Part shown: positions 8,925 through 17,741 of the stretch, one piece after another
How the letters are laid out: each line of letters opens with the position of its first letter
How positions within the stretch are numbered: the first letter of the stretch is position 1
Translations under genes and position numbers: made by a program
Source of the DNA: Cereibacter ovatus
Lineage (GTDB): Bacteria > Pseudomonadota > Alphaproteobacteria > Rhodobacterales > Rhodobacteraceae
Direction: 5' to 3'
Assembly (NCBI RefSeq): GCF_900207575.1
Contig: NZ_OAOQ01000006.1
Span: forward strand, 1 to 64,000
DNA: 64,000 nt
The notes under the pieces: model-generated
What the model was told of the DNA's origin: nothing
Database searches by the model: none
The model's input: only the letters and a program-made list of their open reading frames with translations

Positions 8925-9812
8925 TCACCTTGCGTCCTGTGGCCGCGGCGCCGCTTTCGCGGCGCGGATGCTGATCCAGTTCGCCAGCAGGATGACGCCC
9001 CCGCCAAGGATCACCAGCGCGTCGAGCGGTTCGGAAAACAGCGCCATGCCAAGGATCGCGAATACCGGCAGGCGCAGGAAATCCACCGTCACCACGAACC
9101 CCGCCGAGGCGAGCGACAGCGCCTGCGTCAGGCACAGATGCGCAGCCAGCCCCGAAAGCCCGATCAGAACCAGCCACCCGGCCGAGGTCGGCGTGGGCCA
9201 GGTGGTCTGGCCATCGGCGAAGGTGCAAAGGATCCCCAGCGCCGACTGGATCAGCGTCAGCCAGAACATGATCGCCACGATGCCGTCGTGTCGGGTCAGC
9301 CGCTTGGTCAGGATGATCGAGCCGGCAAAGAAGACAGCCGAACCCGCGGCCGCCAGCACGCCAAGATCGATCTGGCCGAAATCCGGCCTCGCGACAATCA
9401 GGATGCCCGCAAACCCCAGCACGGTCGAGACCGCCCGCACCAGCGTGATGCGTTCGCCCAGCAGCAGTGGCGACAGCAGGATCACCCAGATCGGCGAGGT
9501 GAATTCCAGCGCGATCACCTGCGCCAAGGGGATGATCCCCAGCGCCCAGAACCACAGGTTCTGCCCGGTGAAATGGCACAGGTTGCGCAGCAGGTGCCCC
9601 TTCAGTCGCCGGGTGCGGATCTCGGCCAGCCGGTTCGCGGTTGCGGCCCAGACCAGCACCACCGCCAGCCCCACCAGGGACCGCCAGGCCATGATCTCGA
9701 ACGTGTCATGCTGCCCCGAGACCATGCGCCCCGCGACCGCCATGGCCGAGAACGAAACGATGGCGCCGCCCATCCAGAGGGTGGCAGCAATCGGGGTCCG
9801 GGAAAGGGGCAT
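8925..9812 (-). CDS. EamA/DMT-superfamily transporter
   Basis: 295-aa inner-membrane protein with about ten hydrophobic segments arranged as two EamA repeats of five, the pattern of the drug/metabolite transporter superfamily. The second repeat ends in a Gly-rich helix (VILGGGVILLANW). Members export amino acids, nucleosides or other small metabolites; nothing in the sequence narrows the substrate. It stands alone between the porin gene and a 395-base non-coding region, on the same strand as the porin. Confidence 0.85.
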   Translation of the reverse strand: MPLSRTPIAATLWMGGAIVSFSAMAVAGRMVSGQHDTFEIMAWRSLVGLAVVLVWAATANRLAEIRTRRLKGHLLRNLCHFTGQNLWFWALGIIPLAQVIALEFTSPIWVILLSPLLLGERITLVRAVSTVLGFAGILIVARPDFGQIDLGVLAAAGSAVFFAGSIILTKRLTRHDGIVAIMFWLTLIQSALGILCTFADGQTTWPTPTSAGWLVLIGLSGLAAHLCLTQALSLASAGFVVTVDFLRLPVFAILGMALFSEPLDALVILGGGVILLANWISIRAAKAAPRPQDAR

Positions 9813-10207
9813 GTTGCGGACACTCTTTCGGGGAAAGCCGCGTTCTGACCCGGAGGGCGGCGGATGTCCAGACTGAAGGCCGGCCGGGATCGTGTCGCCG
9901 ATGTCCGAAAGCCGTCAGAGCCATGGGCGCGCGCCGCCCTTGGCCAAACGATGGCGTGCCTGCCGCTACGGGTGCAAGTCATCGGATGGATGCAGGAGGC
10001 CGCGCCGCCCTTGGCAACAGGACCGCGTCCTTGCTGCGGATGAAGCGAAGCCATCGGATGGGTGCTTGGGGACCGCGCGGCGCTTGTCGATCTTGTGGCG
10101 CGCGTGTTGCTGCGGCGGCACGCCATAAAGGGCCGCCGCCGCGGTTACGCGCCGGCCCTTTCGGACCGACGCGAGGGGGGATCAGCTTGCCGGTCGGTAC
10201 TGGCCGG
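9813..10207. other. Intergenic region with degenerate ~70-bp tandem repeat
   Basis: No credible gene. Three degenerate units spaced about 70 bases apart can be aligned by eye: a GCGCCGCCCTTGGC core starts near 9931 and again near 10002, with a more diverged counterpart near 10074. CATCGGATGG occurs near 9980 and again at 10052. The units sit between the EamA gene and the 3' end of guaA, both on the minus strand, so this is downstream of guaA and upstream of the transporter gene. Confidence 0.4.
10127..10161 (-). terminator. Possible rho-independent terminator of guaA
   Basis: On the minus strand AAAGGGCCG and CGGCCCTTT form a nine-base-pair stem around a GC-rich loop of 17 bases, ending in TTTAT. 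It is 47 bases past the guaA stop. The loop is large and the T-run short, so confidence is moderate. Confidence 0.45.
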
Positions 10208-11764
10208 TCATTCCCATTCGATCGTGCCCGGGGGCTTCGAGGTGATGTCGTAGGTCACCCGGTTGATGCCCGGCACCTCGTTGATGATCCGCGTGGCGGT
10301 CTCGCCCAGGAAGTCGTGGGTGAAGGGGTAATAGTCGGCGGTCATGCCGTCGACGCTTGTCACCGCACGCAGGGCGCAGGCGTAATCGTAGGTGCGCCCA
10401 TCCCCCATCACGCCCACGGTGCGCACCGGCAAGAGCGCGACGAACGCCTGCCAGATCTCGTCATAAAGCCCGTGGCGGCGGATCTGGTCGATATAGACCG
10501 CATCTGCGCGGCGCAGGATTTCCAGCTTGTCGCGGGTGATCTCGCCCGGGCAACGGATCGCAAGGCCGGGGCCGGGGAAGGGATGGCGGCCGATGAAGCT
10601 GTCGGGCAGGCCAAGTTCGCGGCCAAGCGCGCGGACCTCATCCTTGAACAGTTCGCGCAGCGGCTCGACCAGTTTCAGGCCCATCTTTTCCGGCAGGCCG
10701 CCCACGTTGTGATGCGACTTGATGGTGACCGAGGGTCCGCCCGAGAAGCTGACCGATTCGATCACGTCGGGGTAAAGAGTGCCCTGCGCAAGGAACGTGG
10801 CGCCGCCCACGTCGGCCGCGTGTTTCTGGAACACGTCGATGAACAGCCGGCCGATGGTCTTGCGCTTCACTTCCGGGTCGCTGACGCCTTCCAGCGCGCC
10901 AAGGAACAGTTCGGATTCGTCCGCGTGAATCAGCGCCATGTTGTAGTTGTCGCGGAACATGGTGACGACCTGTTCGGCCTCGCCCTGCCGTAGAAGGCCG
11001 TGGTCGACGAAGACGCAGGTCAACTGGTCGCCGATCGCCTCATGGATCAGCACCGCGGCCACCGACGAATCGACGCCGCCCGACAGTCCGCAGATCACCT
11101 TGGCATCGCCCACCTGCGCACGGATCTTGGCAATCGCCTCTTCGCGGTAGGCGCCCATGGTCCAATCGCCCTTGAACCCTGCGAGGCGGACGAAATTTTC
11201 GTAGAGTTTCGCACCCTTGGGGGTGTGATGCACCTCGGGGTGGAACTGGACGGCATAGAAGTGGCGCGCAGGATCGGCGGTGATGGCGAAAGGCGCGTTG
11301 GGCGAGGTGCCGAACACCTGAAAGCCTGGCGCAATCTGCGAGACATGGTCGCCATGGCTCATCCAGACCTGTTCGCGGCCGTCGTCGAACCAGCCGTCAA
11401 GAATGGCAAGGCGACCCCCGGCCGGGGTCACGAAGGCGCGGCCGAATTCGGCGGTGCCGTGGCCGCGTTCGACCTTGCCGCCAAGGCAATGCATCATCAC
11501 CTGCTGGCCGTAGCAGATGCCGAGAATCGGCACGCCAAGGGTGAAGACGGCTGCGGGCGGCATCGGCGCGCCCTCGGCAAAGACAGAGGAAGGCCCGCCG
11601 GAGAAGATCACGGCCTTCGGAGCGAAGCCCTGCAGGAAGGCTTCGGTCACGTTCTGATAAGGGTGGATCTCGCAGTAGACGTTCAGCTCGCGCAGGCGGC
11701 GCGCGATGAGCTGGGTCACCTGCGACCCGAAATCGATGATGAGGAGACGGTCGTGCTGGGTCAT
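10208..11764 (-). CDS. guaA: GMP synthase (glutamine-hydrolysing)
   Basis: Converts XMP to GMP using ATP and glutamine, the last step of guanine nucleotide synthesis. 518 aa, normal length. The class I glutamine amidotransferase domain occupies about residues 8-200 with nucleophile GICYGQQ and the His/Glu pair in QFHPEVHH. The ATP-pyrophosphatase loop GLSGGVDSS follows, and the C-terminal dimerisation domain ends in the conserved KPPGTIEWE. The start [15 protein letters not shown] was chosen over a longer frame because GuaA proteins begin just before the DFGSQ strand. Transcribed alone on the minus strand. Confidence 0.96.
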   Translation of the reverse strand: MTQHDRLLIIDFGSQVTQLIARRLRELNVYCEIHPYQNVTEAFLQGFAPKAVIFSGGPSSVFAEGAPMPPAAVFTLGVPILGICYGQQVMMHCLGGKVERGHGTAEFGRAFVTPAGGRLAILDGWFDDGREQVWMSHGDHVSQIAPGFQVFGTSPNAPFAITADPARHFYAVQFHPEVHHTPKGAKLYENFVRLAGFKGDWTMGAYREEAIAKIRAQVGDAKVICGLSGGVDSSVAAVLIHEAIGDQLTCVFVDHGLLRQGEAEQVVTMFRDNYNMALIHADESELFLGALEGVSDPEVKRKTIGRLFIDVFQKHAADVGGATFLAQGTLYPDVIESVSFSGGPSVTIKSHHNVGGLPEKMGLKLVEPLRELFKDEVRALGRELGLPDSFIGRHPFPGPGLAIRCPGEITRDKLEILRRADAVYIDQIRRHGLYDEIWQAFVALLPVRTVGVMGDGRTYDYACALRAVTSVDGMTADYYPFTHDFLGETATRIINEVPGINRVTYDITSKPPGTIEWE

Positions 11765-11998
11765 GGCTTGCCATAGGCGGCGAGGGGGCGCCGTGCAAGA
11801 GGGCTTGGGGGATTCAGAGCGATGGGGCCTCGTGGTTGGCCTGCGGAAAGGGCGCCGTGCGATCCCGGGCTGGCCCTGTGAAGGAGGGGCCTGCGGCAAG
11901 GGCGCCGCGCGGGAAGCCTGGGCCTGGATCCCGTGGCGGGATCGCGGCCTGGGCGCGGGGCTTGATGCAGGGCTTTCACTTTTTTCCGCGGCGGGCGC

Positions 11999-12027
11999 TT
12001 GACGCCGCCCGAGAGGCTGCGTAATAC
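11999..12027 (+). promoter_or_regulatory. Sigma70-type promoter of the tRNA-Asp pair
   Basis: TTGACG at 11999-12004, a 17-base spacer and TAATAC at 12022-12027. This is close to the housekeeping consensus and would start transcription near 12034, about 30 bases before the first tRNA gene. The rest of the 298-base gap in front of it (from 11765) shows no gene. Confidence 0.75.
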
Positions 12028-12062
12028 CCGCCTCACGTTCGGCGGCAGACCGGACGGCGCAC

Positions 12063-12139
12063 GCGGTTGTAGCTCAGTCGGTTAGAGTACCGGCCTGTCA
12101 CGCCGGGGGTCGCGGGTTCGAGCCCCGTCAACCGCGCCA
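12063..12139 (+). tRNA. tRNA-Asp (GTC), copy 1
   Basis: 77 bases including an encoded CCA. The acceptor stem GCGGTTG pairs with CAACCGC, with G as discriminator. The D-arm (AGCTCAGTCGGTTAGAG), anticodon stem CCGGC/GCCGG with loop CTGTCAC (anticodon GTC at 12097-12099) and T-arm GCGGGTTCGAGCCCCGT are all present. It reads aspartate codons GAC/GAU. Followed 32 bases later by an identical copy, probably in one transcript. Confidence 0.97.
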
Positions 12140-12171
12140 CCGTCCGCTGCCGTCGAACGTGAAAAGATCGC

Positions 12172-12248
12172 GCGGTTGTAGCTCAGTCGGTTAGAGTACC
12201 GGCCTGTCACGCCGGGGGTCGCGGGTTCGAGCCCCGTCAACCGCGCCA
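12172..12248 (+). tRNA. tRNA-Asp (GTC), copy 2
   Basis: Identical in sequence to the preceding tRNA-Asp over all 77 bases, including the encoded CCA. The 32-base spacer between them contains no promoter-like element, so both probably come from one precursor. Shortly downstream lies a hairpin-bearing repeat (12312-12377) that could end the transcript. Confidence 0.97.
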
Positions 12249-12311
12249 TTCTTGTCCTGTTTCCCAAATCTCTTTCAGCATAGCCAGCCTGTTTCTGGTT
12301 GTTGTCGTTGC

Positions 12312-12377
12312 GGGGGCTTTCTGCCCCCATCGGCCCTGACGGGCCGATTCCCCCGAGGATATTTTTGCCAGAATGAA
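12312..12377 (+). repeat. Dispersed repeat, double-hairpin form (copy A)
   Basis: A GGGGGC/GCCCCC hairpin with a five-base loop, a second hairpin ATCGGCCC-TGAC-GGGCCGAT, then CCCCCGAGGATATT followed by the shared tail GCCAGAATGAA. It follows the tRNA-Asp pair in the same orientation. Related copies are at 21001-21040, 40747-40786 and 52085-52154. The second hairpin differs from that of the 52085 copy by paired changes that keep the stem intact. Confidence 0.8.
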
Positions 12378-12459
12378 ACGGGCGAGGCGGGTTGCCGCCG
12401 CGGGATACCCCGGTTGGCCATGTGGTTTTGGTGGGGGCCTGGGAGGTGTGCGCCGCCGG

Positions 12460-12903
12460 TCAGAGCGGGATTCGGTAGCGCACAAAGCCGTCGGCCTGGC
12501 TGTAGCGGTTGTAGAGGCGGCGGGCGGTCGCGTTGGTTTCATGGGTGTGCCAGTAGAGGCGGGGCCAGCCGTTCTGTCGGCAAAGGCTGATCAGGTCGTC
12601 GATCAGGGCGCGGCCGATGCCCTGGCCGCGGGTTTCGGGGGCGATGAAGAGGTCTTCGAGGGTGCAGTCGGGGGCGATGCTCCATGTGCTGAGATGGGTG
12701 TGGTGCAGCGCGAAGCCGCGGACGCCGTCGCCTGTCACTGCGAGGCGCGCGGTCAGCGGCGAGGCCGGATCAAGGATGCGCGCCCAGGTGGTGTCGGTGA
12801 TCCCGGGAGCGAGGGTGGTGCGGAAGAAGTCGAGGTAGCCCTGCCAGAGCGTGCGGAAGGCGGCCTCGTCGGCCGCCTCCGCGGTGCGGATCGTGAGGCT
12901 CAT
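12460..12903 (-). CDS. GNAT-family N-acetyltransferase
   Basis: 147-aa single-domain acetyltransferase. The acetyl-CoA-binding motif A is visible (LFIAPETRGQGIGRAL, about residues 84-99, with the RGQGIG loop), followed by the motif B-like YNRYSQADGFVRYRIPL ending. The substrate is unknown. Its ATG overlaps the stop codon of the M20 peptidase gene by four bases (12900-12903), so the two are translationally coupled, the peptidase first. A shared role in peptide or amino-acid modification is an inference from that coupling. Confidence 0.85.
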   Translation of the reverse strand: MSLTIRTAEAADEAAFRTLWQGYLDFFRTTLAPGITDTTWARILDPASPLTARLAVTGDGVRGFALHHTHLSTWSIAPDCTLEDLFIAPETRGQGIGRALIDDLISLCRQNGWPRLYWHTHETNATARRLYNRYSQADGFVRYRIPL

Positions 12904-14273
12904 GCTGCGACCCGGGCAAGGAATCGCGCCCAGGATCGGACGCCTTTATGGAAGCTTTCGAGGTCGTATTTCTCGTTCGGCGAGTGGATCTGGTCGGTGT
13001 CCTTGCCAAAGCCCACCAGCATCGCATCCATGCCCAGAATGGTCTGGAAGAATCCCGCAACCGGGATCGAGCCGCCGCAGCCGACATAGGCCGCCGAGAG
13101 GCCCCATTCCTCGGTCAGAGCCGCGCGGGCCTGTTCGAAGGCCGGGTGGGTGGTTTGCATGTGGCCTGCGCGGGAATTGCCGTGGCCATGAAATTCGGCC
13201 GTGCAGTCGGGTGGCAATTGAGCGCGGACATGGGCGCGGAACGCCTCGCGGATCGTATGGGGGTCTTGTTCGCCCACAAGGCGGAAGCTGACCTTGGCAT
13301 GGGCTTCGGCCGGAAGAACGGTCTTGAAGCCTTCGCCGGTATAGCCGCCCCAGATGCCGTTGATCTCGCAGGTCGGGCGCGACCAGATCATTTCCAGCGG
13401 TGTGCGGTCCTGTTCGCCGGCGGGCTGTGACAGGCCGACCTCGGCCAGGAAGCGGGCATGGTCGAAGGCCAGCCCCTGCCACTGGGCGCGGATGTCTTCG
13501 GGCAGTTCGGTCACGCCGTCGTAAAAGCCGGGCAGGGTGACGCGGCCGGTGTCGTCATGCAGGCTGGCCAGGATGCGCGTCAGCACCCGGACCGGGTTGA
13601 TCGCGATGCCGCCATACATGCCCGAGTGCAGATCCTTGGCCGGGCCGCGGATTGTCAGTTCCTCGCCCAGCAGGCCGCGCAGGCGGGTGACGATGGCGGG
13701 GGTGCGCGATTCGAACAGCCCCGTGTCGCAGATCAGCGCGAGGTCGGCGGAAAGCTCGGCCGCGTTTTCCTGCATGAAGGGCACGAGAGAGGGCGAGCCC
13801 GATTCCTCCTCGCCTTCAAGGAAGATCGTCAGCCGGCAGGGAAGGCTGCCGTGTTCGGTCTTCCATGCCCGGCAGGCTTCCAGAAATGTCATCAGCTGGC
13901 CCTTGTCGTCAGAGGCGCCGCGGGCGCGGATCACGCGGCCCTGCGGTGTGTCCTGAAGTTCCGGGTCGAACGGGTTGCGGTCCCACAGCGTCAGCGGATC
14001 GACCGGCTGCACGTCATAGTGGCCATAAAACAGCAGATGCGGGCCGGGGCCCTTGCCCTGTGCCACCACCATCGGATGCCCGGGCGTCGGGCGTTTCGAG
14101 GCCTCGAACCCCAGATCCTGCAATTCCGTCACCAGCCAGTCGGCGGCCCGGTCGCAATCGGCGGCATGGGCCGGATCGGTCGAGATCGACGGGATGCGCA
14201 GAAGCGCCATCAGCCGGTCCACGGATTCAGGCAGCGTGGTATCGATCCGGGAGAGCACCGCGTCGAGCGTCAT
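12900..14273 (-). CDS. M20-family metallopeptidase (dipeptidase type)
   Basis: 457-aa dinuclear zinc peptidase of the M20/ArgE/DapE/carnosinase group. The metal ligands and catalytic residues are in place: His85 and Asp87 in FYGHYDVQP, the bridging Asp in RGASDDKGQ, the general base in LEGEEESGSPS, and a late His in DQIHSPNEKY. The central dimerisation domain (HSGMYGGIAINP) is also present. Such enzymes hydrolyse dipeptides with broad specificity in the cytoplasm. First gene of a two-gene unit with the GNAT gene. Confidence 0.9.
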   Translation of the reverse strand: MTLDAVLSRIDTTLPESVDRLMALLRIPSISTDPAHAADCDRAADWLVTELQDLGFEASKRPTPGHPMVVAQGKGPGPHLLFYGHYDVQPVDPLTLWDRNPFDPELQDTPQGRVIRARGASDDKGQLMTFLEACRAWKTEHGSLPCRLTIFLEGEEESGSPSLVPFMQENAAELSADLALICDTGLFESRTPAIVTRLRGLLGEELTIRGPAKDLHSGMYGGIAINPVRVLTRILASLHDDTGRVTLPGFYDGVTELPEDIRAQWQGLAFDHARFLAEVGLSQPAGEQDRTPLEMIWSRPTCEINGIWGGYTGEGFKTVLPAEAHAKVSFRLVGEQDPHTIREAFRAHVRAQLPPDCTAEFHGHGNSRAGHMQTTHPAFEQARAALTEEWGLSAAYVGCGGSIPVAGFFQTILGMDAMLVGFGKDTDQIHSPNEKYDLESFHKGVRSWARFLARVAA

Positions 14274-14386
14274 CTTGATGTCCTTTTTCTGATGGCGGCC
14301 AGAGCCTAGCAGCCACGCCGGGACTGTCCAGAGCCGCGCCGATGCGCTAAGAAACCTGCAAAAGCCTATTTCTTGCGGAGCCTTCG

Positions 14387-14953
14387 ATGCGTCTGGCGAT
14401 CCTTGCAGCTTGCAGCCTTTCCCTGTCCGGGGTGGCTTTTGCCGAGCCGATCGGCGGGGCCGAGGCCAAACGGGCGGTCTTTCCCCCCGCCAAGGCCGAA
14501 GTTGCGATCGTGCCGGTGGATTTTCTGACCGAGAACGATGTGAAGATCCTGAAGATGGTGGTGGCCGAGCAGCCCTATTACGGTGCCGTCGCGGTTTCGC
14601 CCGACGAGGGCCTGGCCTCCGAGGCCACGGTGGCTGCCGCCAATCACCATGATGTGACCGCGGCCTCGGACGCGGCGCGGGCGGCCTGCGAGGCCAAGCG
14701 CAAGGGCAAGCGCCCCTGCGAGATCGTGGCCCACATCCGCCCTGCCGGATGGGAGCCGCGGCCGATCAGCCTGTCAGCGGATGCGACAAAGGGGTTGCGC
14801 GACGATTACGGGACGCGGGGGGCGCGGGCGCTGGCCGTTTCGGCCCTGACGGGGCGTTGGGGGCTGGGCAAGGGCGAGGGCGCGGCCGATGCGGCGCTGT
14901 CGGCCTGTGCGGCATCCGGCGCGCAAGACTGTGCGATCGCGGTGGCCGATTGA
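14387..14953 (+). CDS. Periplasmic protein of unknown function upstream of hemA
   Basis: 188-aa exported protein: MRLAILAACSLSLSGVAFA is a clear signal peptide with an AFA cleavage site. The mature part is rich in Ala and charged residues, with one Cys pair candidate near AACEAKRKGKRPCEI and another (SACAASGAQDCAI) near the C-terminus, which may form periplasmic disulfides. From memory, homologues in Rhodobacterales databases are sometimes labelled 5-aminolevulic acid synthase, but nothing in the sequence resembles a PLP enzyme, so that label probably came from the neighbouring hemA. A 148-base gap with a regulatory site separates it from hemA. Confidence 0.75.
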   Translation: MRLAILAACSLSLSGVAFAEPIGGAEAKRAVFPPAKAEVAIVPVDFLTENDVKILKMVVAEQPYYGAVAVSPDEGLASEATVAAANHHDVTAASDAARAACEAKRKGKRPCEIVAHIRPAGWEPRPISLSADATKGLRDDYGTRGARALAVSALTGRWGLGKGEGAADAALSACAASGAQDCAIAVAD

Positions 14954-15016
14954 CGCAGGGACGAAGGAACGGGTTTCAAATAGGCCGGTTCAAGATTTAG
15001 GATTTGGCCAGAGCAT

Positions 15017-15030
15017 TTGATCCGCATCAA
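15017..15030 (+). promoter_or_regulatory. FNR/FnrL binding site upstream of hemA
   Basis: TTGATCCGCATCAA is a perfect match to the TTGAT-N4-ATCAA consensus of FNR-type regulators. It lies 72 bases before the hemA start codon. A comparable FnrL site controls hemA in Rhodobacter species, raising tetrapyrrole synthesis when oxygen falls. The spacing would suit activation of a promoter starting near 15065, though I cannot point to a convincing -10. Confidence 0.85.
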
Positions 15031-15101
15031 GGTCGCGGCCCGACAAAACCTCAACATCGCAACCCAGCTTGCCCGCCAGTCCGGGCGTCAGGGAGACACA
15101 G

Positions 15102-16322
15102 ATGGACTATAACCAGGCATTCGACACTGCGCTGAACCGGCTCCATACCGAAGGTCGGTACCGGACCTTCATCGATATCGAGCGGCGCAAGGGTGCCTAT
15201 CCGAAAGCCCTGTGGCGCAAGCCGGACGGCAGCGAAAAGGAAATCGTCGTCTGGTGCGGCAACGACTATCTTGGCATGGGCCAGCATCCGGTGGTGTTGC
15301 AGGCCATGCACGAGGCGCTGGACGCGACCGGCGCAGGGTCGGGCGGCACCCGCAACATTTCGGGCACCACGGTCTACCACAAGCGGCTTGAGGCCGAGCT
15401 GGCCGACCTGCACGGCAAGGAAGCGGCGCTGGTGTTCTCGTCGGCCTATATCGCCAACGATGCCACGCTTTCGACGCTGCCGGTTCTGATCCCCGGGCTG
15501 GTGATCGTCTCGGACAAGCTGAACCACGCCTCGATGATCGAAGGCATCCGCCGTTCGGGCACCGAGAAGCACATCTTCAAACACAATGATCTGGATGATC
15601 TGCGTCGCATCCTGACCGGCCTGAAGGGGCGGCCGATCCTTGTGGCCTTCGAGTCGGTCTATTCGATGGATGGCGACTTTGGCCGCATCAAGGAAATCTG
15701 CGACATCGCGGATGAGTTTGGCGCGCTGAAATACATCGACGAGGTTCACGCGGTCGGCATGTATGGCCCGCGCGGCGGCGGCGTGGCCGAGCGCGACAAC
15801 CTGATGGATCGGATCGACATCATCAACGGCACGCTGGGCAAAGCCTACGGCGTGTTCGGTGGCTATATCGCCGCTTCGGCGAAATTGTGTGACGCCGTGC
15901 GGTCTTACGCGCCGGGCTTCATCTTCTCGACCTCGCTGCCGCCGGTGGTGGCGGCCGGTGCCGCGGCCTCGGTCCGGCATCTGAAGGGCGATGTCGAACT
16001 GCGCGAAAAGCACCAGACCTCGGCGAAGATCCTGAAGATGCGGCTGAAGGGCCTTGGCCTGCCGATCATCGATCACGGCTCGCATATCGTGCCGGTTCAC
16101 GTCGGCGATCCGGTGCACTGCAAGATGATCTCGGACATGCTGTTGGAACATTTCGGCATCTATGTGCAGCCGATCAACTTCCCGACGGTGCCGCGCGGGA
16201 CCGAGCGTCTGCGCTTCACGCCCTCGCCGGTGCATGATTCGGCCATGATCGACGATCTGGTGAAGGCGATGGATGTGCTGTGGCAGCACTGTGCGCTGAA
16301 TCGCGCCGAGGTCGTGGCCTGA
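15102..16322 (+). CDS. hemA: 5-aminolevulinate synthase
   Basis: Condenses glycine with succinyl-CoA to 5-aminolevulinate, the entry point of haem (and where present bacteriochlorophyll) synthesis by the C4 route typical of Alphaproteobacteria. 406 aa, the usual length. PLP is held by Lys248 in NGTLGKAYG. The glycine-rich [13 protein letters not shown], the [11 protein letters not shown] segment and the HRFTPSP-like substrate loop (LRFTPSPVH) are all conserved. The start follows GGGAGA at good spacing. The FNR box upstream predicts oxygen control. Whether a second isozyme exists elsewhere in the genome cannot be seen. Confidence 0.97.
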   Translation: MDYNQAFDTALNRLHTEGRYRTFIDIERRKGAYPKALWRKPDGSEKEIVVWCGNDYLGMGQHPVVLQAMHEALDATGAGSGGTRNISGTTVYHKRLEAELADLHGKEAALVFSSAYIANDATLSTLPVLIPGLVIVSDKLNHASMIEGIRRSGTEKHIFKHNDLDDLRRILTGLKGRPILVAFESVYSMDGDFGRIKEICDIADEFGALKYIDEVHAVGMYGPRGGGVAERDNLMDRIDIINGTLGKAYGVFGGYIAASAKLCDAVRSYAPGFIFSTSLPPVVAAGAAASVRHLKGDVELREKHQTSAKILKMRLKGLGLPIIDHGSHIVPVHVGDPVHCKMISDMLLEHFGIYVQPINFPTVPRGTERLRFTPSPVHDSAMIDDLVKAMDVLWQHCALNRAEVVA

Positions 16323-16436
16323 TCTCTTCTGCGGATGCAAAGGTCTCTGCCCTGTGTTAGTTCTTTCGATACAGGGCATCCTTGAGTCGGCGTAGAAACC
16401 GGCGCGGGTGAAACGGGGCAGGGACGGGCAAAACGC

Positions 16437-17645
16437 ATGATCTGGCGGAGGACTCAACCTTCGACGGCCGAAGTCGATAAACCCAAAGGGTTTGATGATT
16501 TCGAGATCCGGCTGGGCGATCTGATGCGAGGCGAGCGTGCGACGCTTGGCAAATCGCTTCTGGACGTCCAGCGCGAGTTGAAGATCAAGGCGACCTATAT
16601 CGCCGCGATCGAGAATGCCGATGTGTCGGCGTTCGAGACTCAGGGCTTCATCGCCGGCTATGTGCGCTCTTATGCGCGCTATCTGGGCATGGACCCGGAC
16701 GAAGCGTTCCGGCGCTTTTGCGTCGAGGCGAATTTCACCACCATGCACGGGATGGAAGTCTCGGTTTCCAGCGTCCGGCGCGACAGCCCCGGTCGCCCGG
16801 CATCCGAACTGCGCGATCCGTTTGCCGACCCCAACGCGCTGTTCATCCCGCGCGGCGAAAGTTTCCTGAACAACATCGAGCCGGGGGCCGTCGGGTCTGT
16901 CGCGGTGCTTCTGGCGCTGATCGGCGGGATTGGCTACGGCGGCTGGTCCGTGCTGCAACAGGTGCAGCGCGTTCAGGTGGCGCCGGTGGATCAGGCCCCC
17001 CGTGTCGTGGCCGAGATCGATCCGCTGGGCAATGTCACCGGCGTCGCGCCCTTGGTTCGCTCCGCGCCGGCCTCGACGGAACTTGAACTGGCAGAAGCCG
17101 ATCCGGCCCAGCACCCGGATCTGATGGGCCGGCTGTACCGTCCGCAGGCACAGGCGCTGGATGTGCCGGTGCTGGTGTCGCGTGATGGACCCATCGCGGC
17201 AATCGACCCGCGCCGCCCCGAGGGCGTGCAGCAGGCCAGCCTTCAGATGGAATCTGCCGCCCCGTCCGCGGCCGAGGTCGTCGAGGCGGCCGTTCAGGTG
17301 GCCGAAGCGGCGCCCCCGTCGTTGGAGCTTCTGGCCGTCCGCCCGTCCTGGGTCCGGGTGCAGGCCGCCGACGGAACCGTTCTGTTCGAGAAGATCCTGA
17401 ACGCGGGCGAACGCTACAGCGTGCCGCAGATGGAACAGGCGCCGCTGCTGCGGGCCGGCAATTCGGGCTCGGTCTATTTCGCGGTGAATGGCCAGACCTA
17501 TGGTCCGGCGGCACCCGGGGCGCAGGTGGTGAAGAACGTTCCGCTTTCGCCCGAGGCGCTGACCGGGAAATACGCTGTGGCGGACCTTTCGCGCGACACC
17601 GATCTGGCACGCTACACCACCGTGGCGCAGAACGACACCAACTGA
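16437..17645 (+). CDS. RodZ-like helix-turn-helix membrane protein
   Basis: 402 aa with RodZ layout: an N-terminal Xre-type HTH_25 domain (about residues 22-95, LGDLMRGERATLGKSL and YIAAIENADVSAFET), a single membrane helix near 149-171, a Pro/Ala/Glu-rich periplasmic linker, and a C-terminal DUF4115-like beta domain (RPSWVRVQAADGTVLFEKIL... to KNVPLSPEA). RodZ links MreB to the elongation machinery in rod-shaped cells. It is placed between hemA and ispG; in many proteobacteria a rodZ-like gene sits directly before ispG. Short 96-base gap to ispG. Confidence 0.85.
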   Translation: MIWRRTQPSTAEVDKPKGFDDFEIRLGDLMRGERATLGKSLLDVQRELKIKATYIAAIENADVSAFETQGFIAGYVRSYARYLGMDPDEAFRRFCVEANFTTMHGMEVSVSSVRRDSPGRPASELRDPFADPNALFIPRGESFLNNIEPGAVGSVAVLLALIGGIGYGGWSVLQQVQRVQVAPVDQAPRVVAEIDPLGNVTGVAPLVRSAPASTELELAEADPAQHPDLMGRLYRPQAQALDVPVLVSRDGPIAAIDPRRPEGVQQASLQMESAAPSAAEVVEAAVQVAEAAPPSLELLAVRPSWVRVQAADGTVLFEKILNAGERYSVPQMEQAPLLRAGNSGSVYFAVNGQTYGPAAPGAQVVKNVPLSPEALTGKYAVADLSRDTDLARYTTVAQNDTN

Positions 17646-17741
17646 CACAGCCGTGGGCGGCAGGGGCATTTGGGCGCAGGCGGTTGTGCCGCCCGCGTCA
17701 CGGGTCTAGATTGTCGCCGACCATCACCCGAGGTTTGCCCC

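Noticed and set aside
12373-13089. 238-codon plus-strand frame starting in the repeat after the tRNAs
   Set aside because: It is antisense to the GNAT gene and the end of the peptidase gene, both with clear motifs, and has no homologue character.
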